Assembly (NCBI RefSeq): GCF_025791835.1
Contig: NZ_JAOXLP010000005.1
Coordinates: 1-64,000 of the forward strand
DNA from: Roseomonas xinghualingensis
GTDB taxonomy: Bacteria > Pseudomonadota > Alphaproteobacteria > Acetobacterales > Acetobacteraceae
Length of the DNA: 64,000 nucleotides
Direction of reading: 5' to 3'
Shown one piece after another: positions 17,460 through 26,004 of this stretch (within the stretch, counting starts at the first letter, position 1; the number at the start of each line of letters is the position of its first letter). The notes under the pieces are model-generated. The model did not search any database. It had not been told where the DNA came from and saw only the letters and a list, made by a program, of their open reading frames with translations. The translations under genes were made by a program, and so were the position numbers.

Positions 17460-17474
17460 CGATTCTCATTCTCA
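17460..17474. promoter_or_regulatory. Fur-like box upstream of the TonB receptor
   Basis: CGATTCTCATTCTCA matches the 7-1-7 Fur consensus at 10 of 14 positions. Its right half-site ATTCTCA is identical to that of the box at 11911. It ends ten bases before the receptor ATG. Co-regulation of siderophore synthesis and uptake by iron is implied. Confidence 0.5.
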
Positions 17475-17483
17475 GGTAACGCA

Positions 17484-19709
17484 ATGCCCTTCCTCATGCG
17501 CCAGTCGGCTCCTTCCCTGCGCACCGTGCTGATGACAACTCTCGCATTGTCCGGCTCCTACGCCGCTGCGGGGGCTTGGGCTCAAGAGATTCACGAAGTG
17601 CCAGAGGTAGAGGTCGTCGCGACGGCTGAGCAGGACGTGCGCCAGGCGCCGGGCGTGTCGGTCATCACGCAGGACGACCTGCAGCGCATGCCACCCGCCA
17701 ATGACATTTCCGAACTCGTGCGGAAGATGCCGGGCGTGAACCTCAGCGGAAACTCATCCTCGGGCCAGTACGGCAATAACCGCCAGATCGACCTCCGCGG
17801 CATGGGGCCCGAGAACACGCTCATCCTGATCGACGGCAAGCCTGTTCGCTCACGTAACTCCGTCCGCATCGGCCGCAGTGGCGAGCGCAACACGCGTGGC
17901 GATTCCAACTGGGTACCGCCCGATGCGATCGAGCGCATCGAAGTGCTGCGGGGCCCTGCCGCCGCACGATACGGCAATGGAGCCGCAGGCGGTGTCGTGA
18001 ACATCATCACCAAGAAGCCAAGCGATCGGCTGCAAGGGAGCATCACCCTCTATGCCTTGCAGCCCGAGGACAGCAACGAGGGCGACGGGCGGCGGGTCAC
18101 CGCGACCCTTTCAGGACCGACCACCATCCCGGGGCTCAGCTTCCGCACCTATGGCAGCTTCAACCGCACCGATGCGGACAGCCTTGACCTGAACCGGGCC
18201 GCATCCGGGGCTGGCCCGAGCGCGACGCCCCCCGCCGGACGCGAGGGTGTCGAGAACCGGGACATCAATGGCATGCTGCGGTGGGACATCAATCCAGATC
18301 ACGTCCTGGATCTGGAGCTTGGCTACAGCCGCCAAGGCAACATCTACGCCGGCGATCGGGCCGTGAGCGGCTCAGGGAGCGCCCTGCTGAACCAGCTTGC
18401 CAATGAGGGTGCCGAGACAAACATCCTGACGCGCACGACAGCCTCCCTATCACACCGCGGCGATTGGGGTTGGGCGGATTCACGTGTACTGTTCCTGTAC
18501 GAGGGCACGGCGAACAAGCGGCTGAATGAAGGCCTCGCGGGCTCAACCGAGGGGAGCATCAATACGGCCAGTGGCTACTCCACCTCCACCTTGAACAACT
18601 ACACGGTCAATGGCGAACTCAACATTCCCTTCACGGCTCTTGCCCCCCAACGCCTGACGCTGGGAGGGGAGTTCTTTCGTGAGAGCCTGAAGGATCCCTT
18701 CTCCGTCTCACAGAGCACGACGAATGGCGGGTCAATCCCCGGCATCCCAGCCGGCCCGAGGCCGAGCAGCGACAGTGCTGAGCTGTACTCCCTCTTCGTC
18801 GAGGACAACATCTACGCCACATCCCGGTTCCACCTGATTCCTGCCCTTCGCTTCGACCATCACAGCGAGTTCGGCAGCAACTGGAGCCCTTCGCTGAACG
18901 CCTCCTACGAACTCTTCAGCGGCCTGACCTTGAAGGGTGGCATCGCGCGGGCTTTCAAGGCGCCCAGTCTTTATCAGTCGAACCCGAACTATCTCTACTT
19001 CACCATGGGCAATGGTTGCCCGAACGGCTTTCCCAGCCTCGGCGCCGGCTGTTACGTGCAGGGCAATCCTGACCTGAAGCCCGAGACGAGCCTGAACAAG
19101 GAAATCGGCCTGCATTATGCGCAGGACCGCTTCAACGCGAGCGTCACCTACTTCCATAACGATTACGAGGATAAGATCGTCGCAGGTGTCGTTCCCGTGG
19201 GACAGACGGCGAGGCGCGGCCGCGTATTCCGCTGGGAGAACACACCGGAGGCCGTTGTCCAGGGAATTGAGGCGAACCTTCTTGTTCCCCTGCATGACAG
19301 CCTGAGCTGGAACACCAATCTCACCTACATGATCCAGAGCGAGGACAAGACAACGGGACAGCCCCTCTCCCTCATCCCGGAATACACGATCAACAGCTCG
19401 CTCGACTGGCAGGCGCGAGATGACTTGTCCTTCCGCCTGGGCGTCACCCATTACGGCCGCACTGAGGCCCGCAGCGTCGATCTTCTGGGAAACAAGAACA
19501 CGGGCGACGAGATGCTGGAGCGCAAGCCCTACTCGCTGGTGGATATCAGCGCGACCTACGACATCAACCCGAGCACGCGCCTGACTGCCGGCATCAGCAA
19601 CATCTTCGACGAGCAGCTGTTCCGCCTGGATAATTCCAGCGGCGCCGGCGCCAACACCTATAACGAGCCCGGGCGCTCCTACTTCGTGAGCCTCACGGCA
19701 ACCTTCTGA
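17484..19709 (+). CDS. FepA/BfeA-type TonB-dependent catecholate siderophore receptor
   Basis: This 741-residue outer-membrane receptor has a signal peptide about 1-34 (SGSYAAAGAWAQ). The plug domain is strongly FepA-like: ELVRKMPGVNLSGN, NNRQIDLRGMGPENTLILID, RNSVRIG, ERNTRGDSNWVPPDAIERIE and GAAGGVVNIITKKP. The 22-strand barrel ends in aromatic YFVSLTATF. These are the markers of the enterobactin-receptor group (FepA, PfeA, IroN), which matches the EntE/EntF-like genes on the other side. The start ATG 17484 is preceded by CAGG; the open frame upstream to 17301 is promoter DNA. Confidence 0.92.
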   Translation: MPFLMRQSAPSLRTVLMTTLALSGSYAAAGAWAQEIHEVPEVEVVATAEQDVRQAPGVSVITQDDLQRMPPANDISELVRKMPGVNLSGNSSSGQYGNNRQIDLRGMGPENTLILIDGKPVRSRNSVRIGRSGERNTRGDSNWVPPDAIERIEVLRGPAAARYGNGAAGGVVNIITKKPSDRLQGSITLYALQPEDSNEGDGRRVTATLSGPTTIPGLSFRTYGSFNRTDADSLDLNRAASGAGPSATPPAGREGVENRDINGMLRWDINPDHVLDLELGYSRQGNIYAGDRAVSGSGSALLNQLANEGAETNILTRTTASLSHRGDWGWADSRVLFLYEGTANKRLNEGLAGSTEGSINTASGYSTSTLNNYTVNGELNIPFTALAPQRLTLGGEFFRESLKDPFSVSQSTTNGGSIPGIPAGPRPSSDSAELYSLFVEDNIYATSRFHLIPALRFDHHSEFGSNWSPSLNASYELFSGLTLKGGIARAFKAPSLYQSNPNYLYFTMGNGCPNGFPSLGAGCYVQGNPDLKPETSLNKEIGLHYAQDRFNASVTYFHNDYEDKIVAGVVPVGQTARRGRVFRWENTPEAVVQGIEANLLVPLHDSLSWNTNLTYMIQSEDKTTGQPLSLIPEYTINSSLDWQARDDLSFRLGVTHYGRTEARSVDLLGNKNTGDEMLERKPYSLVDISATYDINPSTRLTAGISNIFDEQLFRLDNSSGAGANTYNEPGRSYFVSLTATF

Positions 19710-19723
19710 CGATCCTTGATGCA

Positions 19724-19752
19724 CGGGAGGGGGGGGCGGTTCCCCCCTCCCG
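19724..19752 (+). terminator. GC-rich hairpin after the receptor gene
   Basis: CGGGAGGGGGG (19724-19734) pairs with CCCCCCTCCCG (19742-19752) around a 7-base loop. It begins 15 bases after the receptor stop. No U-tract follows, so it may only reduce read-through into the methyltransferase gene. Confidence 0.5.
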
Positions 19753-19786
19753 GCATGACCGAAGGTTGTGCCGGGATTTCCCTCTC

Positions 19787-21331
19787 ATGATCGATCCATC
19801 ACAGCTGGAGCCGAGATGCATGGACAGGCCCTGGTCTTACGTTCGCGACGTCGCCTATCCATCCTTCTTTCATCGCGAGATGACGCCGGTCTGGATCAAC
19901 TGCGTTCTCAACGCCCTTGGTCAGCCAACACCATCCCTGATGAAGCCGTTCAGATGGTGTGAGCTCGGATGCGGGCCCGGCGCTAATCTTATCATTAACG
20001 CGGCAACCAACCCTTCCGGTCATTTCATCGGGATCGACTTCAACCCGGAGCATATCGAGCAGGGCCGGAAGAAAGCGGCGATGGCCGGACTGGCCAATCT
20101 GGAATTCATTGAGTGTGACTTCGACAAGGCGGATGGAATCGCCTCGCGCAACCCATTCGACTTCATCGTCCTGCATGGACTCTGGTCCTGGATCGCGCCG
20201 GAGACACGGCGCAGCATCCTCGTCTTCATCCGGCGCTGGCTAAGGCCATGCGGAGTGCTCTACCTCCACCACATGACGCATCCGGGCATGTCCTCCTTCG
20301 CGGCCGGGCAACACCTTCTGCGCCGTAAGGGGATGCAGGCTGGCGGGCCCCGCCCGGAGCAGGCCCGGAGCGGACGGGACTTCCTCGCCCAGTTGGCACA
20401 GGCAGGTGCCGGGTATTTCGTGATTCACCCTGCGGAGGTGACACGGCTCGAGAACGCTCGGCATCTCACCGACGGACACCTCACGCATGAATTCATGAAC
20501 CCGCATTGGGAACCCCTGCACGTCGCCGATGTCATGGATGAGCTGGCTGGCATTGGCTGCCGAAGGCTCGGCAGCGCTGTGCCGATCGACAACATCGATG
20601 CCGCATCCCTGCCGGCTGGAGTGTTGCCATTGCTGGCTGATCAGGACGACCCCGGCACACGGGAAGCACTGAAGGATCTGGCGCGCAACCAGACCGAGCG
20701 GCGCGACCTCTACGCGATGGGTGGCGAGCCGTTGACGGCGGCCGAGCATCGAGCACTTCTGTGGGAACAACCCTTCGTTCGGCTTCCGGGGGCACCAGTA
20801 TTGGGCGGCCTGACCTTCGACACGCGGATTGGCCCTGTGGAAGGCGAAGCCGCCGTCTTCGACCCGGTCCTCAGGGCCCTGGCGGACGGACCCAGGACGA
20901 TCGGCATGCTGGCGCAACATCGGGCCTTCGCGGCCGCCCCCGGCATCCTGAATCAGGCGTTGCAGATGCTCTCATGGGCAGGCTGCGTGCATCCCCTCTC
21001 CTCCACACGCCCTCCGCGGGAGGCGAGTTGGGCATTGAACCGCATTCTGGCGCATGAAGCCCTCAAGGCCGGACTGCCAGGCCATCTCGCCGCACCGGCT
21101 CTCGGATCCGGAGTTCCCGCCGATCTCCTCGGCATGGCAGGGGCCCTTGCCATCCTCGATGCTCCCGCGTCTTGCGAAGAGGAAACAGGACAAAGAATGC
21201 TTCGGCTGCTTGGCAAGCACGGACATCGTGGAGCCGCTGAATTGGGCCAGGGTTGTGCTGCATGGCAGCGCAATGTCCTTCCGCTCTGGAGACAGTTCGG
21301 CGCTCTTCCGCCGGCATCTGTGGGGTTGTGA
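19787..21331 (+). CDS. SAM-dependent methyltransferase with C-terminal methyltransferase-regulatory domain
   Basis: This protein of about 514 residues has a class I domain: WCELGCGPGANLI (motif I), FIGIDFNPEHIEQGRKKAA, FIECDFDKAD, FDFIVLHGLWSWIAPETR and RPCGVLYLHHMTHPG. A roughly 300-residue tail follows (TRLENARHLTDGHLTHEFMN, VADVMDEL ... DLARNQTERRDLYAMGG), which resembles the methyltransferase regulatory domain found on predicted protein or polysaccharide methyltransferases. It follows the siderophore receptor on the same strand by 77 bases. The start is uncertain: ATG 19787 or TTG 19766. Whether it acts on the siderophore, the receptor or something else is unknown. Confidence 0.75.
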   Translation: MIDPSQLEPRCMDRPWSYVRDVAYPSFFHREMTPVWINCVLNALGQPTPSLMKPFRWCELGCGPGANLIINAATNPSGHFIGIDFNPEHIEQGRKKAAMAGLANLEFIECDFDKADGIASRNPFDFIVLHGLWSWIAPETRRSILVFIRRWLRPCGVLYLHHMTHPGMSSFAAGQHLLRRKGMQAGGPRPEQARSGRDFLAQLAQAGAGYFVIHPAEVTRLENARHLTDGHLTHEFMNPHWEPLHVADVMDELAGIGCRRLGSAVPIDNIDAASLPAGVLPLLADQDDPGTREALKDLARNQTERRDLYAMGGEPLTAAEHRALLWEQPFVRLPGAPVLGGLTFDTRIGPVEGEAAVFDPVLRALADGPRTIGMLAQHRAFAAAPGILNQALQMLSWAGCVHPLSSTRPPREASWALNRILAHEALKAGLPGHLAAPALGSGVPADLLGMAGALAILDAPASCEEETGQRMLRLLGKHGHRGAAELGQGCAAWQRNVLPLWRQFGALPPASVGL

Positions 21332-21514
21332 AACCTGGGTCATCTAACCCTGGATCCACCCCCTACCGATGCTGCTCCGCCGCGTGATCAGACACCTTAA
21401 GGCTCCGCTTCAGGATCAAGCGGAGAGCTGTTGCAACCAAGCTTTGCCTTTCCAAGAATCCACGGGCTAGCCTCCCTCCTGGCGTCCAATGAGGCATCAG
21501 TTCGGGAGGAAACC

Positions 21515-22870
21515 ATGAATGCGATCGCGTCATCCCGCCGTGCAGCACTGACTGCCGGTGCCGCCGGAATTCTTGCCGCCGCTCTGCCCGCGAGAGCACA
21601 ACAGGGCAACCAGGCCACGGCTGGCTCCGGTGGCAGTCCCGCGCCACGCCCTTACGCGCCAGGCAATGCTGATATCATCCATGGCTTTTCCCGGGACCGC
21701 CTCAAGAGGATCGGTCCTGCCATGGAGCGGGAAGCCCAGCGTGGCTCCTTCCCCGGCTGCGTGACACTGATTGCCCGTGGTGGCGAGATTGTGCATCTCG
21801 AAGCCCATGGCCATCAGGATGCGGCGCGAACGCGCCCGATGCCACTGGATGCCATCTTCCTTCAAGCCTCGATGACCAAGCCCATCACGTCGGCTATGGC
21901 GATGATGCTGGTCGAGGAAGGCCTGATGAAGCTGAGCGACCCGATCACCAACTGGATGCCGGAGCTCAAGGAACTGAAGGTGGAAGTCCGGCGGGACGGG
22001 CAGACGGAAGATGTACCGCTCGCACGGCCCATTACGGTGCAGGATCTGCTCCGCCACACCTCCGGCTTCATCTACGCGAATGCTGCGCCCTCAACCCGGT
22101 TGCGCGAACTGTATGAGCAGCACAACATCGAAGCCGCAAAGGAGCCGATCTCAGCCGACGAGATGCTGCGGCGCCTCGGCACCATTCCCCTTGCCCACCA
22201 GCCGGCGACAACCTTCCACTATTCCATCTCGACGGATGTGTTGGGGCTTCTGCTGGAGCGCGTCTCTGGCCGCCCGCTGGATGCCCTTCTGCAGGAACGG
22301 CTGATCAGCCCCCTGGGCATGCGGGATACCGCTTGGTTCGTAGAGCCAGGCAGGCGCGCCCGTATCGCCGAGGCGCCGGTGACTGACCCGCAGACGGAGC
22401 CTATGTGGCGCGCCTACCGGATTCTGGAGAATCCGGCGGGGCGCACCTACTTCCGGGGCGGGGCGGGACTGGTCTCCACCGCGCAGGATTACATCCGCTT
22501 CGGCCAGATGATCGCCAATGGAGGTGTCTTCGAAGGCCAGCGCTACCTGGCTGCTCCCGTGGTCAACTACATGCTGTCCGACCACATCCAGGGTATGGGC
22601 GGCTCGCCGACATCCTCGACGGGGCCCGGCTACGGCTTCGGTCTTGGCTTCGGCGTGAGACGGCAGGATGGCGTCGGTGTGGCGCCGGGCAGCACCGGTG
22701 ACGCAATGTGGGCCGGCGCCTGGGGCACGTCCTTCACCATCGACCGCGCCGAGGGCCTCGTGGCCATCCTCATGGCGCAGGGACCTTCGGCACGGGTCCA
22801 GACGCGCATGCTGTTCAAGAACCTGGTCTATGGCGCGATGGTGGAGAGCAGGCGCGGCATTCCGGCCTGA
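21515..22870 (+). CDS. Exported serine hydrolase of the class C beta-lactamase / esterase family
   Basis: This 451-residue protein starts after GGGAGGA. A Tat-style leader (SSRRAALTAGAAGILAAALP) is followed by the beta-lactamase fold: nucleophile motif SMTK in FLQASMTKPITSAMAMML, a YSIS motif in the Y-x-N position (FHYSISTDVLGLLLERVSG), and a C-terminal strand WAGAWGTSFTIDR. Such proteins are more often esterases than beta-lactamases. It is not coupled to its neighbours. A role in ester cleavage of the siderophore is possible because the locus is adjacent, but nothing in the sequence proves it. Confidence 0.82.
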   Translation: MNAIASSRRAALTAGAAGILAAALPARAQQGNQATAGSGGSPAPRPYAPGNADIIHGFSRDRLKRIGPAMEREAQRGSFPGCVTLIARGGEIVHLEAHGHQDAARTRPMPLDAIFLQASMTKPITSAMAMMLVEEGLMKLSDPITNWMPELKELKVEVRRDGQTEDVPLARPITVQDLLRHTSGFIYANAAPSTRLRELYEQHNIEAAKEPISADEMLRRLGTIPLAHQPATTFHYSISTDVLGLLLERVSGRPLDALLQERLISPLGMRDTAWFVEPGRRARIAEAPVTDPQTEPMWRAYRILENPAGRTYFRGGAGLVSTAQDYIRFGQMIANGGVFEGQRYLAAPVVNYMLSDHIQGMGGSPTSSTGPGYGFGLGFGVRRQDGVGVAPGSTGDAMWAGAWGTSFTIDRAEGLVAILMAQGPSARVQTRMLFKNLVYGAMVESRRGIPA

Positions 22871-22906
22871 GGCACCCGGCGGGCCGCTCATGGCCCACTA
22901 AAATTC

Positions 22907-22937
22907 GGGCGCCACCTTGGATCAACAGGTGGCGCCC
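22907..22937. terminator. Bidirectional terminator hairpin between convergent genes
   Basis: A perfect 11-bp stem (GGGCGCCACCT at 22907-22917, complement at 22927-22937) has a 9-base loop. On the minus strand it is followed by GAATTTTAG, giving a short U-run for the Bug gene that ends at 22944. It also lies 36 bases past the hydrolase stop. Confidence 0.7.
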
Positions 22938-22943
22938 TCCGCC

Positions 22944-23918
22944 CTATTGCGCTGTGACCTTCGCGGCCCGGATCACCGGCTCCCACAGTCCGAATTCCCC
23001 GCGCACGAAGCTGTCCAGCGCGGCCGGCTCGGAAGGCTCCGCCTCCGTCCCCAACTCGGCCAGCCGCGCCTTGACCGCCGGATCGGTCAGCAAATCCCGC
23101 ACCACCGCGGAAAAGCGCGAGATGATATCGGGCGGGGTGGCGCGGGGCGCGAAAAGCGCGGTCCAGGAGCGCACGGCGAAGCCGGGTACACCGGCCTCCG
23201 CCACAGTTGCGATATCCGGCTTCAGGGCCGAACGCCTTTCCCCTGCTACGGCCAGGATCTTCACCGTGCCAGCTTCTGCCTGGGGCAGCGCCGTGGGAAG
23301 GTTGAGGAAGGCGAGTGATACCTGCCCCGCCACCAGATCATTCAGCGCTGGACCGCCGCCGCGATAGGGCACATGGACGATATCCACCCCTGCCTTCATG
23401 GCGAAAAGCTCCCCCGCGAGATGCTGTGACCCACCCACGCCGGAAGAGGCAAAGGAGTGCCTCCCTGGCTCGCGCCTCAGAAGGGCCAGCAGTCCCGGCA
23501 GATCCGTCACGCCCAGCTTGTTCGCCACGGTAAGCGCCAGCGGCACGTCCACCAGCATGGAGACGCCCGCGAAGACCTCGCGCGGGTCCGGCGTATGGCC
23601 GGGGCTGACGATCGGGTTCATCACATGGTTGCTGGCCGAAGAGACCAGGAACAGCGTGCCATCCGCCGGCCCGCGTGCAACCGCTGCGGTGCCAATCGCC
23701 CCGCCTGCCCCGGTGCGGTTCTCCACCACGAAGGACTGGCCCAGCACAGCCTGCAACCGCGGCGCCAGCAGCCGCGCCACCACGTCGTTCGACCCGCCCG
23801 CGGCATAGGGCACCAGAAGGGTCACGGGCCGGTCGGGCCATGGACGCTGCGCGAGTGCTGGCATCGCCAGCATCGCCCCGGATGCGGCCAGCAGGCCGCG
23901 CCGCGTTGTCTTGGTCAT
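22944..23918 (-). CDS. Bug/TctC-family substrate-binding protein
   Basis: This 324-residue protein has a Tat-like signal (TTRRGLLAASGAMLAMPALA) and family markers: WPDRPVTLLVPYAAGGSND, SFVVENRTGAGGAIGT, SSGVGGSQHL, VPYRGGGPALND and ATVAEAGVPGF. ATG 23918 is preceded by GGGAGAGG; the longer open frame runs into the divergent Bug gene. It is divergent from a second Bug gene across 154 bases and near tcuAB. The ligand is unknown, with a tri- or dicarboxylate favoured by context. Confidence 0.87.
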   Translation of the reverse strand: MTKTTRRGLLAASGAMLAMPALAQRPWPDRPVTLLVPYAAGGSNDVVARLLAPRLQAVLGQSFVVENRTGAGGAIGTAAVARGPADGTLFLVSSASNHVMNPIVSPGHTPDPREVFAGVSMLVDVPLALTVANKLGVTDLPGLLALLRREPGRHSFASSGVGGSQHLAGELFAMKAGVDIVHVPYRGGGPALNDLVAGQVSLAFLNLPTALPQAEAGTVKILAVAGERRSALKPDIATVAEAGVPGFAVRSWTALFAPRATPPDIISRFSAVVRDLLTDPAVKARLAELGTEAEPSEPAALDSFVRGEFGLWEPVIRAAKVTAQ

Positions 23919-24072
23919 CCCTCTCCCCTTTTTTGCTCTCTTCGCAATCGAAGCAAAGAACAGCCCATGCCCGCTCTTGCGTCGTGCTCTGCGTGCTTGC
24001 AACGATACGCGAATGATGCCGCAAAGAAACGGCCAAACAAGACCGCAGACACGAAGCGGATCAGGAGGAGAC

Positions 24073-25041
24073 ATGATGACAACACGCCGCAACCTGCTAC
24101 TCGCCGCACCCACCCTCGCCCTCGCCACACGGGCCCGCGCGGCATCCTGGCCCGAACGCCCGGTGCGCATCGTCGTTTCCTTCACGGCTGGCGGGACCAC
24201 GGACATCATCGCCCGCCTCGTCGGCAATGTACTGTCGGAGAACTGGCGCCAGCCGGTAGTGATCGAGAACCGTCCCGGCGCGGGCGGTAACATCGGCACG
24301 GAACATGTCGTCCGCTCTGCGCCCGACGGCTACACGTTGCTGGTGGGTTCCGTCGGGCCGCTTGCCGTTAACCAGTCGCTCTACAAGAGCATTCCCTATG
24401 ACACGCGCCGCGACCTGGCGGCGGTCACGCTACTGGCCGGCGTGCCCAACATCCTCGTCGTCGCGCCCGAATCCCCTGTGCGCAGCGTCGCGGATCTCGT
24501 GGCGATGGCGAAGGAGAAGCCGGGCACCCTCACCTATGGCTCGACCGGCGTCGGCACCTCATCGCATCTGTCCGGCGCCCTGCTGGACCAGATGGCGGGG
24601 ATCAAGACGACCCATGTGCCCTATCGCGGCGCTGTCGCGGTGAACGACCTGTTGAGCCGGCGGCTCGATTTCATGTTCGCGACCATCCCCTCGGTCATTG
24701 AGCAGATCCGCGCCGGAAAGCTGCGCGCCATGGCTGTGTCCAGCCTGCAGCGTTCGCGCTCTGCGCCCGACGTACCGGCCATGGCGGAACTCGGCTTTCC
24801 CGGCTTCGATGCCTCCTCCTGGTTCGGCATGGCGGCGCCAGCCAATACCCCGCCGGAGATCGTGGCCAAGATATCGAAGGACGCCGCTGCCGTCCTGCGC
24901 CGGCCGGATATCGAAAAGCAGATGGTGGAACAGGGTGCCGATCCGGTCGGCAACACACCGGCTGAATTTTCCGCCTTCATCGACGCGGAGATCAAGCGTT
25001 GGGCGGAGGTTGTCCGCCTGTCGGGAGCGACTGTCGAGTAA
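24073..25041 (+). CDS. Bug/TctC-family substrate-binding protein
   Basis: This 322-residue periplasmic protein starts behind GGAGGAGAC. It has a leader TTRRNLLLAAPTLALATRARA and the family motifs WPERPVRIVVSFTAGGTTD, VVIENRPGAGGNIGTE, GSTGVGTSSHLSG and VPYRGAVAVNDLLSR. It is divergent from another Bug gene and convergent with the class II aldolase gene. The two Bug proteins are distinct in sequence, so they probably bind different ligands. Confidence 0.87.
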   Translation: MMTTRRNLLLAAPTLALATRARAASWPERPVRIVVSFTAGGTTDIIARLVGNVLSENWRQPVVIENRPGAGGNIGTEHVVRSAPDGYTLLVGSVGPLAVNQSLYKSIPYDTRRDLAAVTLLAGVPNILVVAPESPVRSVADLVAMAKEKPGTLTYGSTGVGTSSHLSGALLDQMAGIKTTHVPYRGAVAVNDLLSRRLDFMFATIPSVIEQIRAGKLRAMAVSSLQRSRSAPDVPAMAELGFPGFDASSWFGMAAPANTPPEIVAKISKDAAAVLRRPDIEKQMVEQGADPVGNTPAEFSAFIDAEIKRWAEVVRLSGATVE

Positions 25042-25056
25042 GAATGCGAAGCGGGC

Positions 25057-25074
25057 CCGGGGCCATGGCCCCGG
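25057..25074. terminator. 18-bp palindrome between convergent genes
   Basis: CCGGGGCCATGGCCCCGG is a perfect palindrome. It sits between the Bug stop (25041) and the aldolase stop (25093), where a bidirectional terminator is expected. No U-tract is present. Confidence 0.4.
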
Positions 25075-25092
25075 CGCCCTGCTCCCCGCCAG

Positions 25093-25887
25093 TCAGTCCG
25101 CGTAGCTTGGATCGAGGCGATCGAGCATACGGAGCAGCCCCGGCCATTCCATCAGGCCGTAGGGACGGCGGACATTAGGCTGATAGTTCTTATAGGTGGC
25201 ATCCAGCACTGGCTGCGGCACCGGATGCAGCGGCGTGTTGCAGGACATGGCAGCAATCTGTGCGCGGCAGGACAGTTCCAGCCGGTGCATTGCGTTGAAG
25301 GCCTCGCCTACCGTGCGGCCGATCGTCAGAAGACCATGGTTGCGCAGGATCATGGCGTTGTTTTCGCCGAGATTGCGCACGAGCCTCTCCTGCTCCTCCA
25401 GGTTCAGCACCACGCCTTCATATTCGTGGTAGCTGATCCGGGTAAAGCGCATCGCCGTCTGCGTCATCGGCAGCAGCCCGCATTCCAGCGACGAAACCGC
25501 CATGCCCGGCCAGGTATGGGTGTGAATGACACAATCGACTTCGTGGTTCGCGCGGTGGATCGCCGAGTGGATGACATAGCCCGCACGATTGATACCAAAA
25601 TCGAAATCCCCGTAATCCGGCTTGTCGAGGATGGTGCCGTCGATATCGACCTTGATGAGCGAGGAGGCTGTCATCTCCTCATACATCATCCCATAAGGGT
25701 TGATGAGGAAGGCCCCCTCCTGATCCGGCACGCGGACGGAGATGTGGTTCGCCATCATGTCGGACATGCCGTAATGCGCAATGAGGCGGTAGCAGGCGGC
25801 GCAATCGATCCGGGCCTGCCACTCCGCCGGCGAAACGCGCTCGCGCATCGGGGTGATCCGCAAGGTCTTCTTGGCATGCTCGAGCAT
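25093..25887 (-). CDS. Class II aldolase/adducin-family protein
   Basis: This 264-residue protein starts at ATG 25887 with AGGAGG upstream. The zinc-site motif of the family is present (VIHTHTWPGMAVSS; third histidine in ILRNHGLLTIG). The N-terminal MANHISVRVP and INPYGMMYEEM match fuculose-phosphate-aldolase-type members. Many family members are decarboxylases or retro-aldolases rather than sugar aldolases. It is 118 bases downstream of tcuB on the same strand, so it probably belongs to the tcu transcript and acts on a polycarboxylate-derived product (inference). Confidence 0.82.
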   Translation of the reverse strand: MLEHAKKTLRITPMRERVSPAEWQARIDCAACYRLIAHYGMSDMMANHISVRVPDQEGAFLINPYGMMYEEMTASSLIKVDIDGTILDKPDYGDFDFGINRAGYVIHSAIHRANHEVDCVIHTHTWPGMAVSSLECGLLPMTQTAMRFTRISYHEYEGVVLNLEEQERLVRNLGENNAMILRNHGLLTIGRTVGEAFNAMHRLELSCRAQIAAMSCNTPLHPVPQPVLDATYKNYQPNVRRPYGLMEWPGLLRMLDRLDPSYAD

Positions 25888-26004
25888 GGCTTTCTTCCTC
25901 CTAGGCGTTTCGGGACGGCGCGGCCTGCCGGCTGCCCCGATCATGATCCGCCCCTCCACGCCCCCGGGCCAGGGTTTTCTTACCCAGTTTGCCGCTTGCG
26001 CTCC

